Positions 1-7,251 of a DNA stretch of 8,673 nt are shown in pieces. Source of the DNA: Clostridia bacterium (lineage in GTDB: Bacteria; Bacillota; Clostridia; UMGS1883); NCBI GenBank assembly GCA_017441965.1, contig JAFSBF010000166.1:1-8673 (forward strand), written 5' to 3'. How positions within the stretch are numbered: the first letter of the stretch is position 1; each line of letters opens with the position of its first letter. Position numbers and translations under genes: made by a program. Under the pieces are notes generated by a model that worked only from the letters and a program-made list of their open reading frames with translations, made no database searches and had not been told where the DNA came from.

Positions 1-26
1 AAAAAGTAACCATATAGTTACTTTTT
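1..26. terminator. A/T-rich perfect hairpin upstream of the first gene
   Basis: Bases 1-10 (AAAAAGTAAC) are exactly complementary to 17-26 (GTTACTTTTT) around a six-base loop, CATATA. The A-run/T-run arms give the shape of a bidirectional rho-independent terminator, probably for a gene just left of the window. The stem is short of G/C pairs, so it would be weak. It could instead be an operator or leader hairpin for the gene starting at 53, because it ends only 15 bases before the ribosome binding site. The window edge hides whether the stem is longer. Confidence 0.4.
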
Positions 27-52
27 GATAAAAATAAAAGAGGAGGATTATT

Positions 53-1069
53 ATGTGGACAGAGGAAAAGCTCAATGAACTTTTAACAACACCCAGTGCT
101 GCTCTTATCGAGGATATGAAGAAGATAAAGGGCGACATTATGATTTTGGGTGCAGGCGGCAAAATGGGACCGACGCTTTGTGTGCTTGCAAAAAATGCAG
201 CTAAAAAAGCAGGTGTAGATAAGAGAATTATTGCCGTTTCAAGGGGCAGCGACGAAATTGCAACCAAGCTTATGAAGGATAACGGTATTGAAGTAATTGC
301 AATGGACCTTCTGGATAAGGAAAAGCTTTATTCACTTCCCGAAGTTGAAAACGTAATTTATATGGCAGGTAAGAAATTCGGGACAAACGGCAACGAATGG
401 CAGACATGGGCAATGAACTCCGTTCTACCCGCTTTTGTGGCAGATAAGTTCAAGAAGTCAAATATTGTTGTATTTTCTTCAGGAAATATTTATCCCATTG
501 TTCCTGTTAACGGCGGCGGATGCTCTGAAAAGGACAGACCTCTTCCAAACGGTGAATATGCAATGAGCTGTCTTGCACGTGAGCGTTCCTTTGAATATGC
601 GGCACAGACATTCGGTACAAAGGTATTTATTTACAGACTTAATTTTGCAGTGGATTTAAGATATGGTGTGCTCTTTGATGTAGCAAATAAGATAATGAAG
701 GGTGAGCCTATCAGCCTTTCAACACCTTGCTTCAACTTCATCTGGCAGGGAAGCGCAAATGAAATTGCACTTCGAGGACTTTTGCACGCAACTGCTCCTG
801 CTTGTGTTATGAATGTAACGGGACCTGAAACAGTTTCGATTAAAAAAGCGGCAATTGAGCTTGGTCAGTATTTAGGAAAAGAGCCTGTTTTTGAAGGGGA
901 AGAGGGAGATGACGCATATCTTAATGATGCTTCACTCGCAATGGAAACCTTCGGTTATCCGTCAGTAAGCGCAAAGACGCTTACAAGGTGGCAGGCAGAG
1001 TATATTTTAGACGGCGGAAGAACACTTGACAAGCCTACTCATTTTGAAGAACGTAAAGGTAAGTATTAA
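53..1069 (+). CDS. NAD-dependent epimerase/dehydratase family protein (atypical extended SDR)
   Basis: A 338-residue cytosolic protein with an extended short-chain dehydrogenase fold. A beta strand leads into the glycine-rich NAD(P)-binding loop GAGGKMG (residues 33-39). An acidic MD..D stretch follows near 84-88, VIYMAG around 101-106 fits the usual cofactor-contacting strand, and FSSGNIY (141-147) carries the SDR active-site serines. The Tyr of the expected YxxxK is Y169, but the lysine position is C173 (YAMSC), so classical SDR proton transfer is doubtful. ILGAGGKMG and CLARER look like a distinct subfamily. The start is set by AGGAGG at 41-46, six bases before the ATG. The gene lies 11 bp upstream of a DHDPS-family aldolase and is clearly co-transcribed with it, which suggests a shared catabolic route for a sugar acid or related compound. 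Substrate unknown. The family call is firm; the reaction is not. Confidence 0.85.
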   Translation: MWTEEKLNELLTTPSAALIEDMKKIKGDIMILGAGGKMGPTLCVLAKNAAKKAGVDKRIIAVSRGSDEIATKLMKDNGIEVIAMDLLDKEKLYSLPEVENVIYMAGKKFGTNGNEWQTWAMNSVLPAFVADKFKKSNIVVFSSGNIYPIVPVNGGGCSEKDRPLPNGEYAMSCLARERSFEYAAQTFGTKVFIYRLNFAVDLRYGVLFDVANKIMKGEPISLSTPCFNFIWQGSANEIALRGLLHATAPACVMNVTGPETVSIKKAAIELGQYLGKEPVFEGEEGDDAYLNDASLAMETFGYPSVSAKTLTRWQAEYILDGGRTLDKPTHFEERKGKY

Positions 1070-1070
1070 T

Positions 1071-1076
1071 AGGAGG
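1071..1076 (+). promoter_or_regulatory. Ribosome binding site of the aldolase-family gene; leaves start ambiguous
   Basis: A perfect AGGAGG lies directly after the stop codon (1067-1069) of the preceding gene. Two ATG codons follow in tandem, at 1081 and 1084. Spacing is 4 bases to the first and 7 to the second. The 7-base spacing is the more usual, so translation may really begin at 1084, giving a protein one residue shorter. Confidence 0.7.
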
Positions 1077-1080
1077 AAGA

Positions 1081-2157
1081 ATGATGAACAGACACGAAAT
1101 AGCTCTTGAAAAACTTAAAAAGGGAACTGTAATTCCTGCAACGCCTCTTGCACTTGATGAAAACAGAAAATTAAGTGAAAAAGGTCTTCGTCTTTTGATG
1201 AATTATTACTTAAACTGCGGCGTTGGAGGTATTGCAACGGCTGTACATACAACACAGTTTGAAATCAGAAAGCCCGAAATTGCCCTTTTTGAGCCTGTGC
1301 TTAAAATTGTTTCAGAGGAAATTGATAAATTTGAAAAGAAAAATGACACTGTTATTGTAAAGGTTGCAGGCGTTTGCGGTCCGATAGAGCAGGCGGTTAA
1401 AGAGGCAGAGCTTGCTAAAAAATACGGTTATGATGCAGTGCTTTTAAGCCCGGGCGGACTTAATGATATGAGTGAAGAATACCTTATCGAGCGTACACAG
1501 AAGGTTGCTGCCATTATGCCCGTTATAGGCTTTTATCTGCAGACAGCCGTTGGGGGCAGAGTATTCTCCTACAATTACTGGGAAAAAGTTTGTGCAACGA
1601 AGAATGTTGTTGCGATAAAATGTGCATCATTCCACAGGTATACAACATTTGATGTTGTAAGGGCAGCCGCAATGTCTGAAAGAAGTGACGAAATCACTCT
1701 TTATACGGGAAATGATGATAATATTGTTATTGACCTTTTGACAAACTACAGCTTTACAAAGGACGGAAAAACCGTTAAAAAAGGCTTTGAAGGCGGTCTT
1801 TTGGGTCACTGGTCAGTATGGACAAGAAAAGCAGTTGAAATCTTTGATAAGATTAAGGCAGAAAAGAATAATGAAAAGGTTTCATCGGAGCTTCTTACCC
1901 TTGCGGCAGAGGTTACTGATACAAACAGTGCATTCTTTGATACGGCAAACGGCTTTGCAGGATGTATTGCAGGACTTCATGAGGTGTTAAGACGTCAGGG
2001 GCTTATGGAAAACATTTATTGCCTTAATCCTCAGGAAACTATGTCAGAGGGTCAGGTAGAAGAAATAAACAGAATTTATGCAGCATATCCGCATCTTAAC
2101 GATGATAAATTTATTGCAGACAATATAGAAGAGTGGAAAAAAAGTGCAGGATGCTAA
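1081..2157 (+). CDS. Dihydrodipicolinate synthase family protein (class I aldolase/lyase)
   Basis: A 358-residue TIM-barrel protein of the DHDPS / N-acetylneuraminate lyase family, which forms a Schiff base between a lysine and a 2-keto acid. The Schiff-base lysine is K180 in VVAIKCAS and the family tyrosine is Y152 in GFYLQ. The N-terminal IPATPLALDENRKL stretch (18-31) is the usual first strand. The normal GTTGE substrate-carboxylate loop is replaced by HTTQF (56-60): the two threonines stay, but the glycines and glutamate are gone. The protein is also about 60 residues longer than ordinary DapA (around 290-300). It is therefore unlikely to be the lysine-biosynthesis enzyme. It is the second gene of a two-gene operon with an SDR-like protein, suggesting that the pair processes one sugar acid or hydroxylated keto acid. 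Substrate not deducible. A second TAA follows the first stop immediately. Confidence 0.87.
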   Translation: MMNRHEIALEKLKKGTVIPATPLALDENRKLSEKGLRLLMNYYLNCGVGGIATAVHTTQFEIRKPEIALFEPVLKIVSEEIDKFEKKNDTVIVKVAGVCGPIEQAVKEAELAKKYGYDAVLLSPGGLNDMSEEYLIERTQKVAAIMPVIGFYLQTAVGGRVFSYNYWEKVCATKNVVAIKCASFHRYTTFDVVRAAAMSERSDEITLYTGNDDNIVIDLLTNYSFTKDGKTVKKGFEGGLLGHWSVWTRKAVEIFDKIKAEKNNEKVSSELLTLAAEVTDTNSAFFDTANGFAGCIAGLHEVLRRQGLMENIYCLNPQETMSEGQVEEINRIYAAYPHLNDDKFIADNIEEWKKSAGC

Positions 2158-2162
2158 TAAAA

Positions 2163-2177
2163 GAAGCGTGCCGCTTC
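2163..2177. other. Short perfect hairpin after the aldolase stop
   Basis: GAAGCG (2163-2168) and CGCTTC (2172-2177) pair perfectly around a TGC loop, six bases after the stop codon. No T-run follows, so it is not a complete terminator by itself. It may protect the 3' end of the message. The rest of 2178-2242 is A/T-rich and shows nothing I can assign. Confidence 0.3.
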
Positions 2178-2242
2178 ACCCGTTTCGCGTCCCAACTAAA
2201 TTTAAATACGACAAATGTTGCTCGCGATAAAATTAATATAGT

Positions 2243-2280
2243 AAAAAACTGTGTCGATAAAATTATCGGCACAGTTTTTT
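2243..2280. terminator. Strong bidirectional rho-independent terminator
   Basis: Bases 2243-2260 pair with 2263-2280 over 18 positions with one G:U wobble. The arms begin AAAAAACTGTG and end CACAGTTTTTT, so the stem ends in a T-run on both strands. It stands between the convergent aldolase-family gene (+) and rubrerythrin (-) and should end transcription from either side. Confidence 0.9.
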
Positions 2281-2403
2281 ATGGGCAAAGAGAAAATAGT
2301 GCAGTACGGACAAACTGAACCTGAAAGGGTTACCCGAAGGCGTACGTGGGTACGCCGGGAGGTGAAGTTTGTTCGTAGCATAAAGCATTTTATCATAGCC
2401 CAT
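2281..2403. other. Unassigned 123-bp inverted-repeat element; candidate structured RNA or MITE
   Basis: The two ends are imperfectly complementary along their length. ATGGGC (2281-2286) pairs with GCCCAT (2398-2403), AAAAT (2293-2297) with ATTTT (2387-2391), TGC (2300-2302) with GCA (2378-2380), and TACGGACAAACT (2305-2316) with AGTTTGTTCGTA (2366-2377, one G:U). The 49-base centre folds into two more arms. One is AACC/GGTT (2318-2321/2328-2331). The other is GGCGTAC/GTACGCC around GTGG (2339-2356), extended by CCC/GGG (2333-2335/2357-2359) across a GAA bulge. The result is a three-way junction on a long stem. The last base is also the first base, read on the + strand, of the rubrerythrin stop codon. 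On the - strand it would form the rubrerythrin 3' UTR, just ahead of the terminator. I do not recognise a known riboswitch or ncRNA family. A palindromic intergenic repeat is equally possible. Confidence 0.5.
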
Positions 2404-2936
2404 CAATAGTTTTCTTTTCTTACTTCAAAGTATGCCTGCGGATGCTTACAAACGGGGCAAAGCTCAGGAGCTTTCTTACCGATTACAAGGTGACCGCAGT
2501 TGCGGCATTCCCACATAGTTTCTTCGCTCTTTGCAAATACTGCCTGCATTTCAACATTGGAAAGAAGCTTGCGGTAACGTTCTTCGTGTGCTTTTTCAAT
2601 TTGTGCAACCATACGGAACTGTGCTGCAAGCTCTTTAAAGCCTTCTTCCTCTGCTTCGTCTGCAAAGGTTTTGTACATATCGGTCCACTCGTAGTTTTCG
2701 CCCTCTGCTGCTGCAAGAAGGTTTTCAGGAGTACTGCCAAGAAGCTCGAGAGCCTTGAACCAAAGCTTTGCGTGCTCCTTTTCGTTGTTTGCAGTTTCTT
2801 CAAAAATTGCGGCAATTTGCTGATATCCCTCTTTCTTTGCAACTGATGCAAAGTAGGTATACTTGTTTCTTGCCTGTGATTCGCCTGCAAAAGCTGCAAG
2901 TAGGTTTTTTTCGGTTTTTGTTCCTTCAAATTTCAT
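2403..2936 (-). CDS. rbr: Rubrerythrin
   Basis: A 177-residue cytosolic non-haem iron protein that reduces hydrogen peroxide in anaerobes. An N-terminal four-helix ferritin-like domain (about 1-125) carries all the expected di-iron ligands: E19, E52xxH55, E94/E97 and E114xxH117. A C-terminal rubredoxin-like FeS4 domain follows, with WECRNC (C134, C137) and LCPVC (C150, C153) and then the typical HPQAYFEV ending. The order and length are those of classical rubrerythrin, not the reversed form. The start is supported by GAGGTG (read on the minus strand, + positions 2944-2949) seven bases before the ATG. It is the last gene of the minus-strand cluster, 42 bp after engB; a palindrome in that gap may mark independent control. 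The 3' end runs into the inverted-repeat element and then a strong terminator. Confidence 0.97.
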   Translation of the reverse strand: MKFEGTKTEKNLLAAFAGESQARNKYTYFASVAKKEGYQQIAAIFEETANNEKEHAKLWFKALELLGSTPENLLAAAEGENYEWTDMYKTFADEAEEEGFKELAAQFRMVAQIEKAHEERYRKLLSNVEMQAVFAKSEETMWECRNCGHLVIGKKAPELCPVCKHPQAYFEVRKENY

Positions 2937-2970
2937 TTTAATACACCTCTCTGTTTAGTATTTTATAAAT

Positions 2971-2987
2971 ATTGAAATTTATTCAAT
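2971..2987. promoter_or_regulatory. Perfect palindrome ahead of rubrerythrin; possible operator
   Basis: ATTGAA-ATTTA-TTCAAT is a perfect 6-5-6 inverted repeat overlapping the engB stop codon (2979-2981) and lying 35 bases before the rubrerythrin start. On the minus strand the same bases contain TTGAAT (-35-like), with TAAAAT 15 bases further on, a tight but possible promoter spacing. A peroxide or redox repressor site would make sense for rubrerythrin, but the sequence is not a good match to the PerR box as I know it. Chance A/T palindromes are common. Confidence 0.25.
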
Positions 2988-3569
2988 TTCACATATTTCT
3001 TTTATTGCTTCCCAGATGTCATCTGCGCCAAGTCCCGTTTCGGCACTAAAGGGCATCATAATGTCATCGTCGGTAAGCTCCAGTGTGTAATAAATATCGT
3101 CAAGATGGTTATTAAGCTTTGTTTTTGCGATTTTATCACACTTTGTAGCGATGACAAAGGCAAAGCCGTGACGTTCCCTTATATAATTAAGCATTGTTAA
3201 ATCATCGCTTGTGGGTTTGTGACGTGCATCGACTAAAAGGGCTGTACATATAAGCTCTTCACGGGTGTTAAGATAGGTTTCTATCATATTTCCCCATTTT
3301 TTCTTCTCGTCCTTGCTTACCTTTGCATAGCCATAGCCGGGCAGGTCAACAAAATTAATTGTATCGTCAATGTTGTAAAAATTTATTGTTGCCGTTTTAC
3401 CGGGTTTTGAGCTTGTGCGTGCAAGTGATTTACGGTTAAGCATCTTATTTATAAAGGAGCTTTTTCCTACATTACTGCGCCCTGCAAATGCAATATCGGG
3501 AAAACTTGTATCAGGATACTGCTTTGGAGAAACTGCAGATATAGTAAGCTCAACCTTATGAATATTCAT
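2979..3569 (-). CDS. engB: Ribosome biogenesis GTPase EngB (YihA/YsxC)
   Basis: A 196-residue TrmE-Era-EngA-EngB-type GTPase needed for late assembly of the large ribosomal subunit. G1/P-loop GRSNVGKS (30-37), the G2 region around T59-T61 (KTATINFY), G3 DLPGYG (75-80), G4 TKCDK (142-146, with Cys where Ala is usual) and G5 SAETG (175-179) are all present and in order. An in-frame upstream ATG at 3641 would add 24 residues lying inside the lon coding region. The start at 3569 is preferred because AAAGGA (+ positions 3579-3584) sits nine bases upstream and MNIHKVELTISA is the usual N-terminus. It overlaps the end of lon by 14 bases, so translation is probably coupled. The lon-engB order is a classic Firmicutes arrangement. 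Confidence 0.97.
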   Translation of the reverse strand: MNIHKVELTISAVSPKQYPDTSFPDIAFAGRSNVGKSSFINKMLNRKSLARTSSKPGKTATINFYNIDDTINFVDLPGYGYAKVSKDEKKKWGNMIETYLNTREELICTALLVDARHKPTSDDLTMLNYIRERHGFAFVIATKCDKIAKTKLNNHLDDIYYTLELTDDDIMMPFSAETGLGADDIWEAIKEICEIE

Positions 3570-5943
3570 AGTATGCAGTCCTTTCTTTTGAATATTCAGG
3601 TGCGGGGGAGACAGCGCTCTTTTTTTCGGGTTTAGTGCCAAGTAATGCTATCCCGAGCACCTCTCTTGCTGTTTTGCAGGGGTAAAAGCTTATTTCCTTT
3701 GCAATGTTTTTGGGAATATCTTCAATATCCTTAACATTAGCGACAGGAATAATAATATTTTTAATATTACATCTGTATGCCCCTAAAACCTTTTCACGAA
3801 GACCACCTATTGGAAGCACTCTTCCTGAAAGTGAGATTTCACCCGTCATAGCAACATCACTTCTGACAGGAGTTTTTGAAAGCGCACTTGCAATAGCCGT
3901 TGCAACCGTTATTCCCGCACTCGGTCCGTCCTTTGGGATAGCACCCTCGGGGAAGTGAATATGGACATCCTTTGTTTTGTAAAATTCTTTTTCTATACCA
4001 AGCTCGTCTGAAATGCTCCTTACAAAGGTCATTGCCGCCTGAACGGATTCCTTCATAACATCACCGAGCTTACCTGTAATCTGCACCTTGCCGCTGCCGT
4101 CAAGCGATACGGCTTCACACTGCAATACTTCTCCGCCCGTCTGTGTCCAGGCAAGACCGTTTACAATGCCGATTTCAGGCTTTGTTGAAACCAAATCCTC
4201 CGTGCATTTTTTTGTGCCGAGGTATTCTGTAATGTTTTTTTCAGTAATGGAAAGCTTTTCACTCCCGTTTGAGAGAGCTACTACGCATTTTCTGCAGAGC
4301 TTTTGTATTTCCTGCTCAAGCTTTCTTACGCCTGCCTCTCTTGTGTATGAAAGAATAATTTCTTTGATAGCTTTATCTGATATTTTTAAAAGCTTTGATG
4401 TAAGGGCGTGCTTTTCAAGCTGTTTTGGAATAAGATGCTTTTTTGCAATGTTAAATTTTTCGTCTGCACTGTAGCTTGACAGTTCCAGAATTTCCAGTCT
4501 GTCAAGAAGCGGTGTCGGAATAGTTGATGTATCATTTGCAGTTGCTATAAAAAGCACCTTGGAAAGGTCAACTCCCATTTCGAGGAAATTGTCACGAAAT
4601 GCTTTGTTTTGCTCGCCATCAAGGATTTCAAGCAGTGCAGAGGCAGGATCGCCTTTATAGTCTGCACCGATTTTATCTATTTCATCAAGCAGTATCAGCG
4701 GATTTGAGGATTTTGCCTGCCTGAGTGCATTTACAATTCTTCCCGGCATTGCACCGACATAAGTTTTTCTGTGTCCGCGAAGCTCTGCCTCGTCCTTCAT
4801 TCCGCCAAGACTTATACGTACATAGTTTCTTCCTGTTGCCTCGGCAATCGATTTTGCTATTGATGTTTTACCTACGCCCGGCGCACCTAAAAGGCAAAGA
4901 ATACTGCCTGACGGAGATTTTGTGCGGTTTATTACGGCAAGCTGCTCTATAACACGTTCCTTGACCTTTTCCATACCATAATGGTCACGGTCAAGAATTT
5001 TCTGTGCATATATAAGGTCACCGCATTCCGCTGTATAAGTTTCCCACGGTAATTCACAAATAAGCTCCAGATAATGACGGGTAATATTGCTTTCAGGGGA
5101 AGTCGGCTGCATTTTTTCGAGGTTTCTAAGCTCACGAAGAGCTTTTTCATAAACCTCATTGGGAAGCGGCTTGCTTTCAATAAGATTACGCAGCTCCTCG
5201 ATTTCATCAAAACTGTCCTCGCCAAGCTCGCTGCGGATTGCCTTCATCTGCTCCCGAAGGTAATACTCGTGATTATGTTCATCCATCTGCTGCTTTACCT
5301 TGGAGGCTATAATGCTTTCTACATCAAGGATTTTAAACTCTTTAGTCATTGTGTCGATAAGCTTTAAAAGTCTTTTTTTGACACTGACGGTTTCAAGCAA
5401 AATCTGTCTGTCATCATTTGAACGAATAAGATTGCTTGCAATAATATCACAAAATTCAGACGGCTGACCTTCGGGAAGATTTTTTAAAAAACTTTCAGAG
5501 GCAAGCTTTGGATTAAGCTCGATATAATCGTTTATAAGAAGGTGTATCTGGTTTGCAAAGGCCGAATATTCCTCAACAGACAAGGTGCGCAGGGAGGAGG
5601 GCTTATAAGTAATTTCACCCTCGTAAAGAGCGTCGGAATAAAATTTTGAAGTAAGCTTTCCTCGTTCAACACCCTCGACAAGTATCCTCAGTGCTCCGTC
5701 AGGCAGCTTTAAAAGCTGCTTTATTTTTGCGATTATTCCAAAATGTGCAATATCGTTTTCCTGTGGCTCTTCAACGGTTTCATCCTTTTGTGCGGCAAGA
5801 AATATAAGTCCGTCTGAAATAAGTGCTTTTTCAACGGCTGCCTTGCTTTTCGGGCGTGCCACATCAAAATGAAAAACTGTTTTCGGAAATATTATAAATC
5901 CCCGTATCGGGATAATCGGTAATAGTTCTTTTTTTACTGCCAT
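3556..5943 (-). CDS. lon: ATP-dependent Lon protease (LonA type)
   Basis: A 795-residue cytosolic AAA+ serine protease that unfolds and degrades damaged or short-lived regulatory proteins as a hexamer. In order: LON substrate-binding N-domain (about 6-200), coiled-coil linker containing EYYLREQMKAIRSELG (226-241), AAA+ module with Walker A GAPGVGKT (353-360) and Walker B ILLDEID (417-423), sensor/arginine region LLDRLE (479-484), then the protease domain (about 590-770). The Ser-Lys catalytic dyad is S675 in KDGPSAG and K718 in GGLREKVLGAYR. Length and motifs are those of a complete LonA. The C-terminal 25 residues are a low-complexity tail rich in K, S, P and Y. The start has AAGGACG upstream (+ 5951-5957), which overlaps the stop codon of the preceding isomerase gene (gap 12 bp). 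No CIRCE element was seen upstream of the operon. Confidence 0.98.
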   Translation of the reverse strand: MAVKKELLPIIPIRGFIIFPKTVFHFDVARPKSKAAVEKALISDGLIFLAAQKDETVEEPQENDIAHFGIIAKIKQLLKLPDGALRILVEGVERGKLTSKFYSDALYEGEITYKPSSLRTLSVEEYSAFANQIHLLINDYIELNPKLASESFLKNLPEGQPSEFCDIIASNLIRSNDDRQILLETVSVKKRLLKLIDTMTKEFKILDVESIIASKVKQQMDEHNHEYYLREQMKAIRSELGEDSFDEIEELRNLIESKPLPNEVYEKALRELRNLEKMQPTSPESNITRHYLELICELPWETYTAECGDLIYAQKILDRDHYGMEKVKERVIEQLAVINRTKSPSGSILCLLGAPGVGKTSIAKSIAEATGRNYVRISLGGMKDEAELRGHRKTYVGAMPGRIVNALRQAKSSNPLILLDEIDKIGADYKGDPASALLEILDGEQNKAFRDNFLEMGVDLSKVLFIATANDTSTIPTPLLDRLEILELSSYSADEKFNIAKKHLIPKQLEKHALTSKLLKISDKAIKEIILSYTREAGVRKLEQEIQKLCRKCVVALSNGSEKLSITEKNITEYLGTKKCTEDLVSTKPEIGIVNGLAWTQTGGEVLQCEAVSLDGSGKVQITGKLGDVMKESVQAAMTFVRSISDELGIEKEFYKTKDVHIHFPEGAIPKDGPSAGITVATAIASALSKTPVRSDVAMTGEISLSGRVLPIGGLREKVLGAYRCNIKNIIIPVANVKDIEDIPKNIAKEISFYPCKTAREVLGIALLGTKPEKKSAVSPAPEYSKERTAYYEYS

Positions 5944-5955
5944 AAAATTACGTCC

Positions 5956-7215
5956 TTATTCAATAGTGGAAATGTATTTTTGATAATTCTGTGTGTAGGA
6001 AATCTTTGTGCTTTCAAGAAGTGCATCAATTTTTTCTCTGTAACTGCTGCTTGCGGCAATCTGTGTAAAGTTTGCCTTGTTTTCATCAATCCACTCAGAA
6101 GAGAGCGGGTATCTGTAAATAATATGATAGCCGTACGCTGATTTTACAGGTGTTTTTGTATAGGAGTTTTTATTAAGTGAAAATGCCGCATCCTCAAATT
6201 CCTTTACCATTTCACCCTTTGTAAAGGTATATCCGTCTTCGCCCTGACCGGGGTCTGTGCTGTATTCTTTAACAAGACTGTCAAAGGATGCGCCTTTGCC
6301 AAGCTTTGAAATAATGCTTTTTGCAGTGGCTTCATCCTCAACAAGAATATGCTTTACTTTTGCATATTCCTTATCCACAGCCTTTAAAAGCTCGCTTTCG
6401 GTATATGTTTTTGAAAGGTATTCGCCTATTAGTTTTTCAGAGTAGAGATTGTAAACTGTATATACGCTCATATACTCTTTTAAATCGTTTTCTGAGATTG
6501 AGTGCACTGTAAGAAATTCATTAAATTTACCATCATTTTCAAACTGCGCTTTAAACTGCTCCCACTGATTGCTCTGGGCACTTTTTACTGCCTCGTCATT
6601 TGTAAAGCCTTCCTTTTGTGCGGCATTATAAACAGAATAGAGTGTGTGATATGTATCTGTAATATCCTCTGTAAGCACCTGTGCCGCCTTTTGCGAGCCT
6701 ATTGTCATAGTCTGAAGTGTAGCATCGGGGGAATAATTATCGCACTGATAAGGGAAATAAACATCATTTACGGCAGTAGCAATATAAAGATTAAAGAAAG
6801 ATCCCTTTACACCGCTTTTACCTACATTCATAAGTGTTAAATCTGAAAACTTATTAAGTATTTTATTGTTTACACTGTATGCTTTCTCAGGCTCTGTTTC
6901 AGGTGCTTCCTCTTTTTCGGGCATTTCACCTATATAAACACTGTTTGTTTCTCCGTCCCAGAAAACCTCCTGACCAAGTGCATTTGCAAGGGCACGCACG
7001 GGAAGGTATGTAGTGCCGTCAGCAATAAAAGGCTCCACAATATTTCCGTTTACATCAGTGGGCGTTATTTCTTCGCCGTTAACAATTATTTTAATGTTGT
7101 TATATACTGCGGTAATCGTTTTTTCTATGCTCTGCGCAAAGGCTGCAGATGAGCATAATAAAACGGCAGTTATAAGACCTGCAGCATAGCCTGTAAGCTT
7201 ATCTTTGTTAAACAT
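5956..7215 (-). CDS. Exported parvulin-type peptidyl-prolyl isomerase with copper-amine-oxidase-like stalk domain
   Basis: A 419-residue secreted foldase, probably helping exported proteins fold outside the membrane in the manner of PrsA. Residues 1-27 are a signal peptide: a lysine-containing start, a hydrophobic core and an AFA-Q cleavage site. C21 is preceded by leucines, so there is no proper lipobox, unlike lipid-anchored PrsA. Residues about 40-96 form a copper-amine-oxidase N-terminal-like (stalk) domain, with IIVNGEEI, GTTYLPVRALANALG and VFWDGETNSVYIG. An acidic, proline-containing linker (98-111) follows. Residues about 115-275 are a helical SurA/PrsA-like chaperone region. Residues about 284-370 form the PpiC rotamase, with KVKHILVEDEATAKSI, FDSLVKEYSTDPGQGEDG, FEDAAFSL and SAYGYHIIYR. 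A short helical tail ends the protein. The start follows AGAGGGA (+ 7221-7227). First gene of the operon with lon and engB. Confidence 0.92.
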   Translation of the reverse strand: MFNKDKLTGYAAGLITAVLLCSSAAFAQSIEKTITAVYNNIKIIVNGEEITPTDVNGNIVEPFIADGTTYLPVRALANALGQEVFWDGETNSVYIGEMPEKEEAPETEPEKAYSVNNKILNKFSDLTLMNVGKSGVKGSFFNLYIATAVNDVYFPYQCDNYSPDATLQTMTIGSQKAAQVLTEDITDTYHTLYSVYNAAQKEGFTNDEAVKSAQSNQWEQFKAQFENDGKFNEFLTVHSISENDLKEYMSVYTVYNLYSEKLIGEYLSKTYTESELLKAVDKEYAKVKHILVEDEATAKSIISKLGKGASFDSLVKEYSTDPGQGEDGYTFTKGEMVKEFEDAAFSLNKNSYTKTPVKSAYGYHIIYRYPLSSEWIDENKANFTQIAASSSYREKIDALLESTKISYTQNYQKYISTIE

Positions 7216-7251
7216 ATGTATCCCTCTTTTTCAAAAAGTATATTTTAGTCT

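Noticed and set aside
2305..2377. Known riboswitch (TPP, c-di-GMP, glutamine or similar) or group II intron domain V
   Set aside because: Short resemblances such as GAACCTGA or ACCCGAAGG occur, but the required conserved cores and their order are absent, and there is no gene downstream to control.
2202..2396. Minus-strand 64-codon frame spanning the terminator and the inverted-repeat element, and a plus-strand one at 2133-2318
   Set aside because: Both run through strong palindromes, have no credible ribosome binding site, and resemble no protein I know.
2442..2846. Frames antisense to rubrerythrin, lon and the isomerase
   Set aside because: They mirror the codon pattern of strongly identified genes on the opposite strand and encode no recognisable domain.
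3570..3641. Upstream in-frame start of engB adding 24 residues
   Set aside because: It lies within the lon coding region, adds residues not typical of EngB, and the ribosome binding site at 3579-3584 supports the start at 3569.
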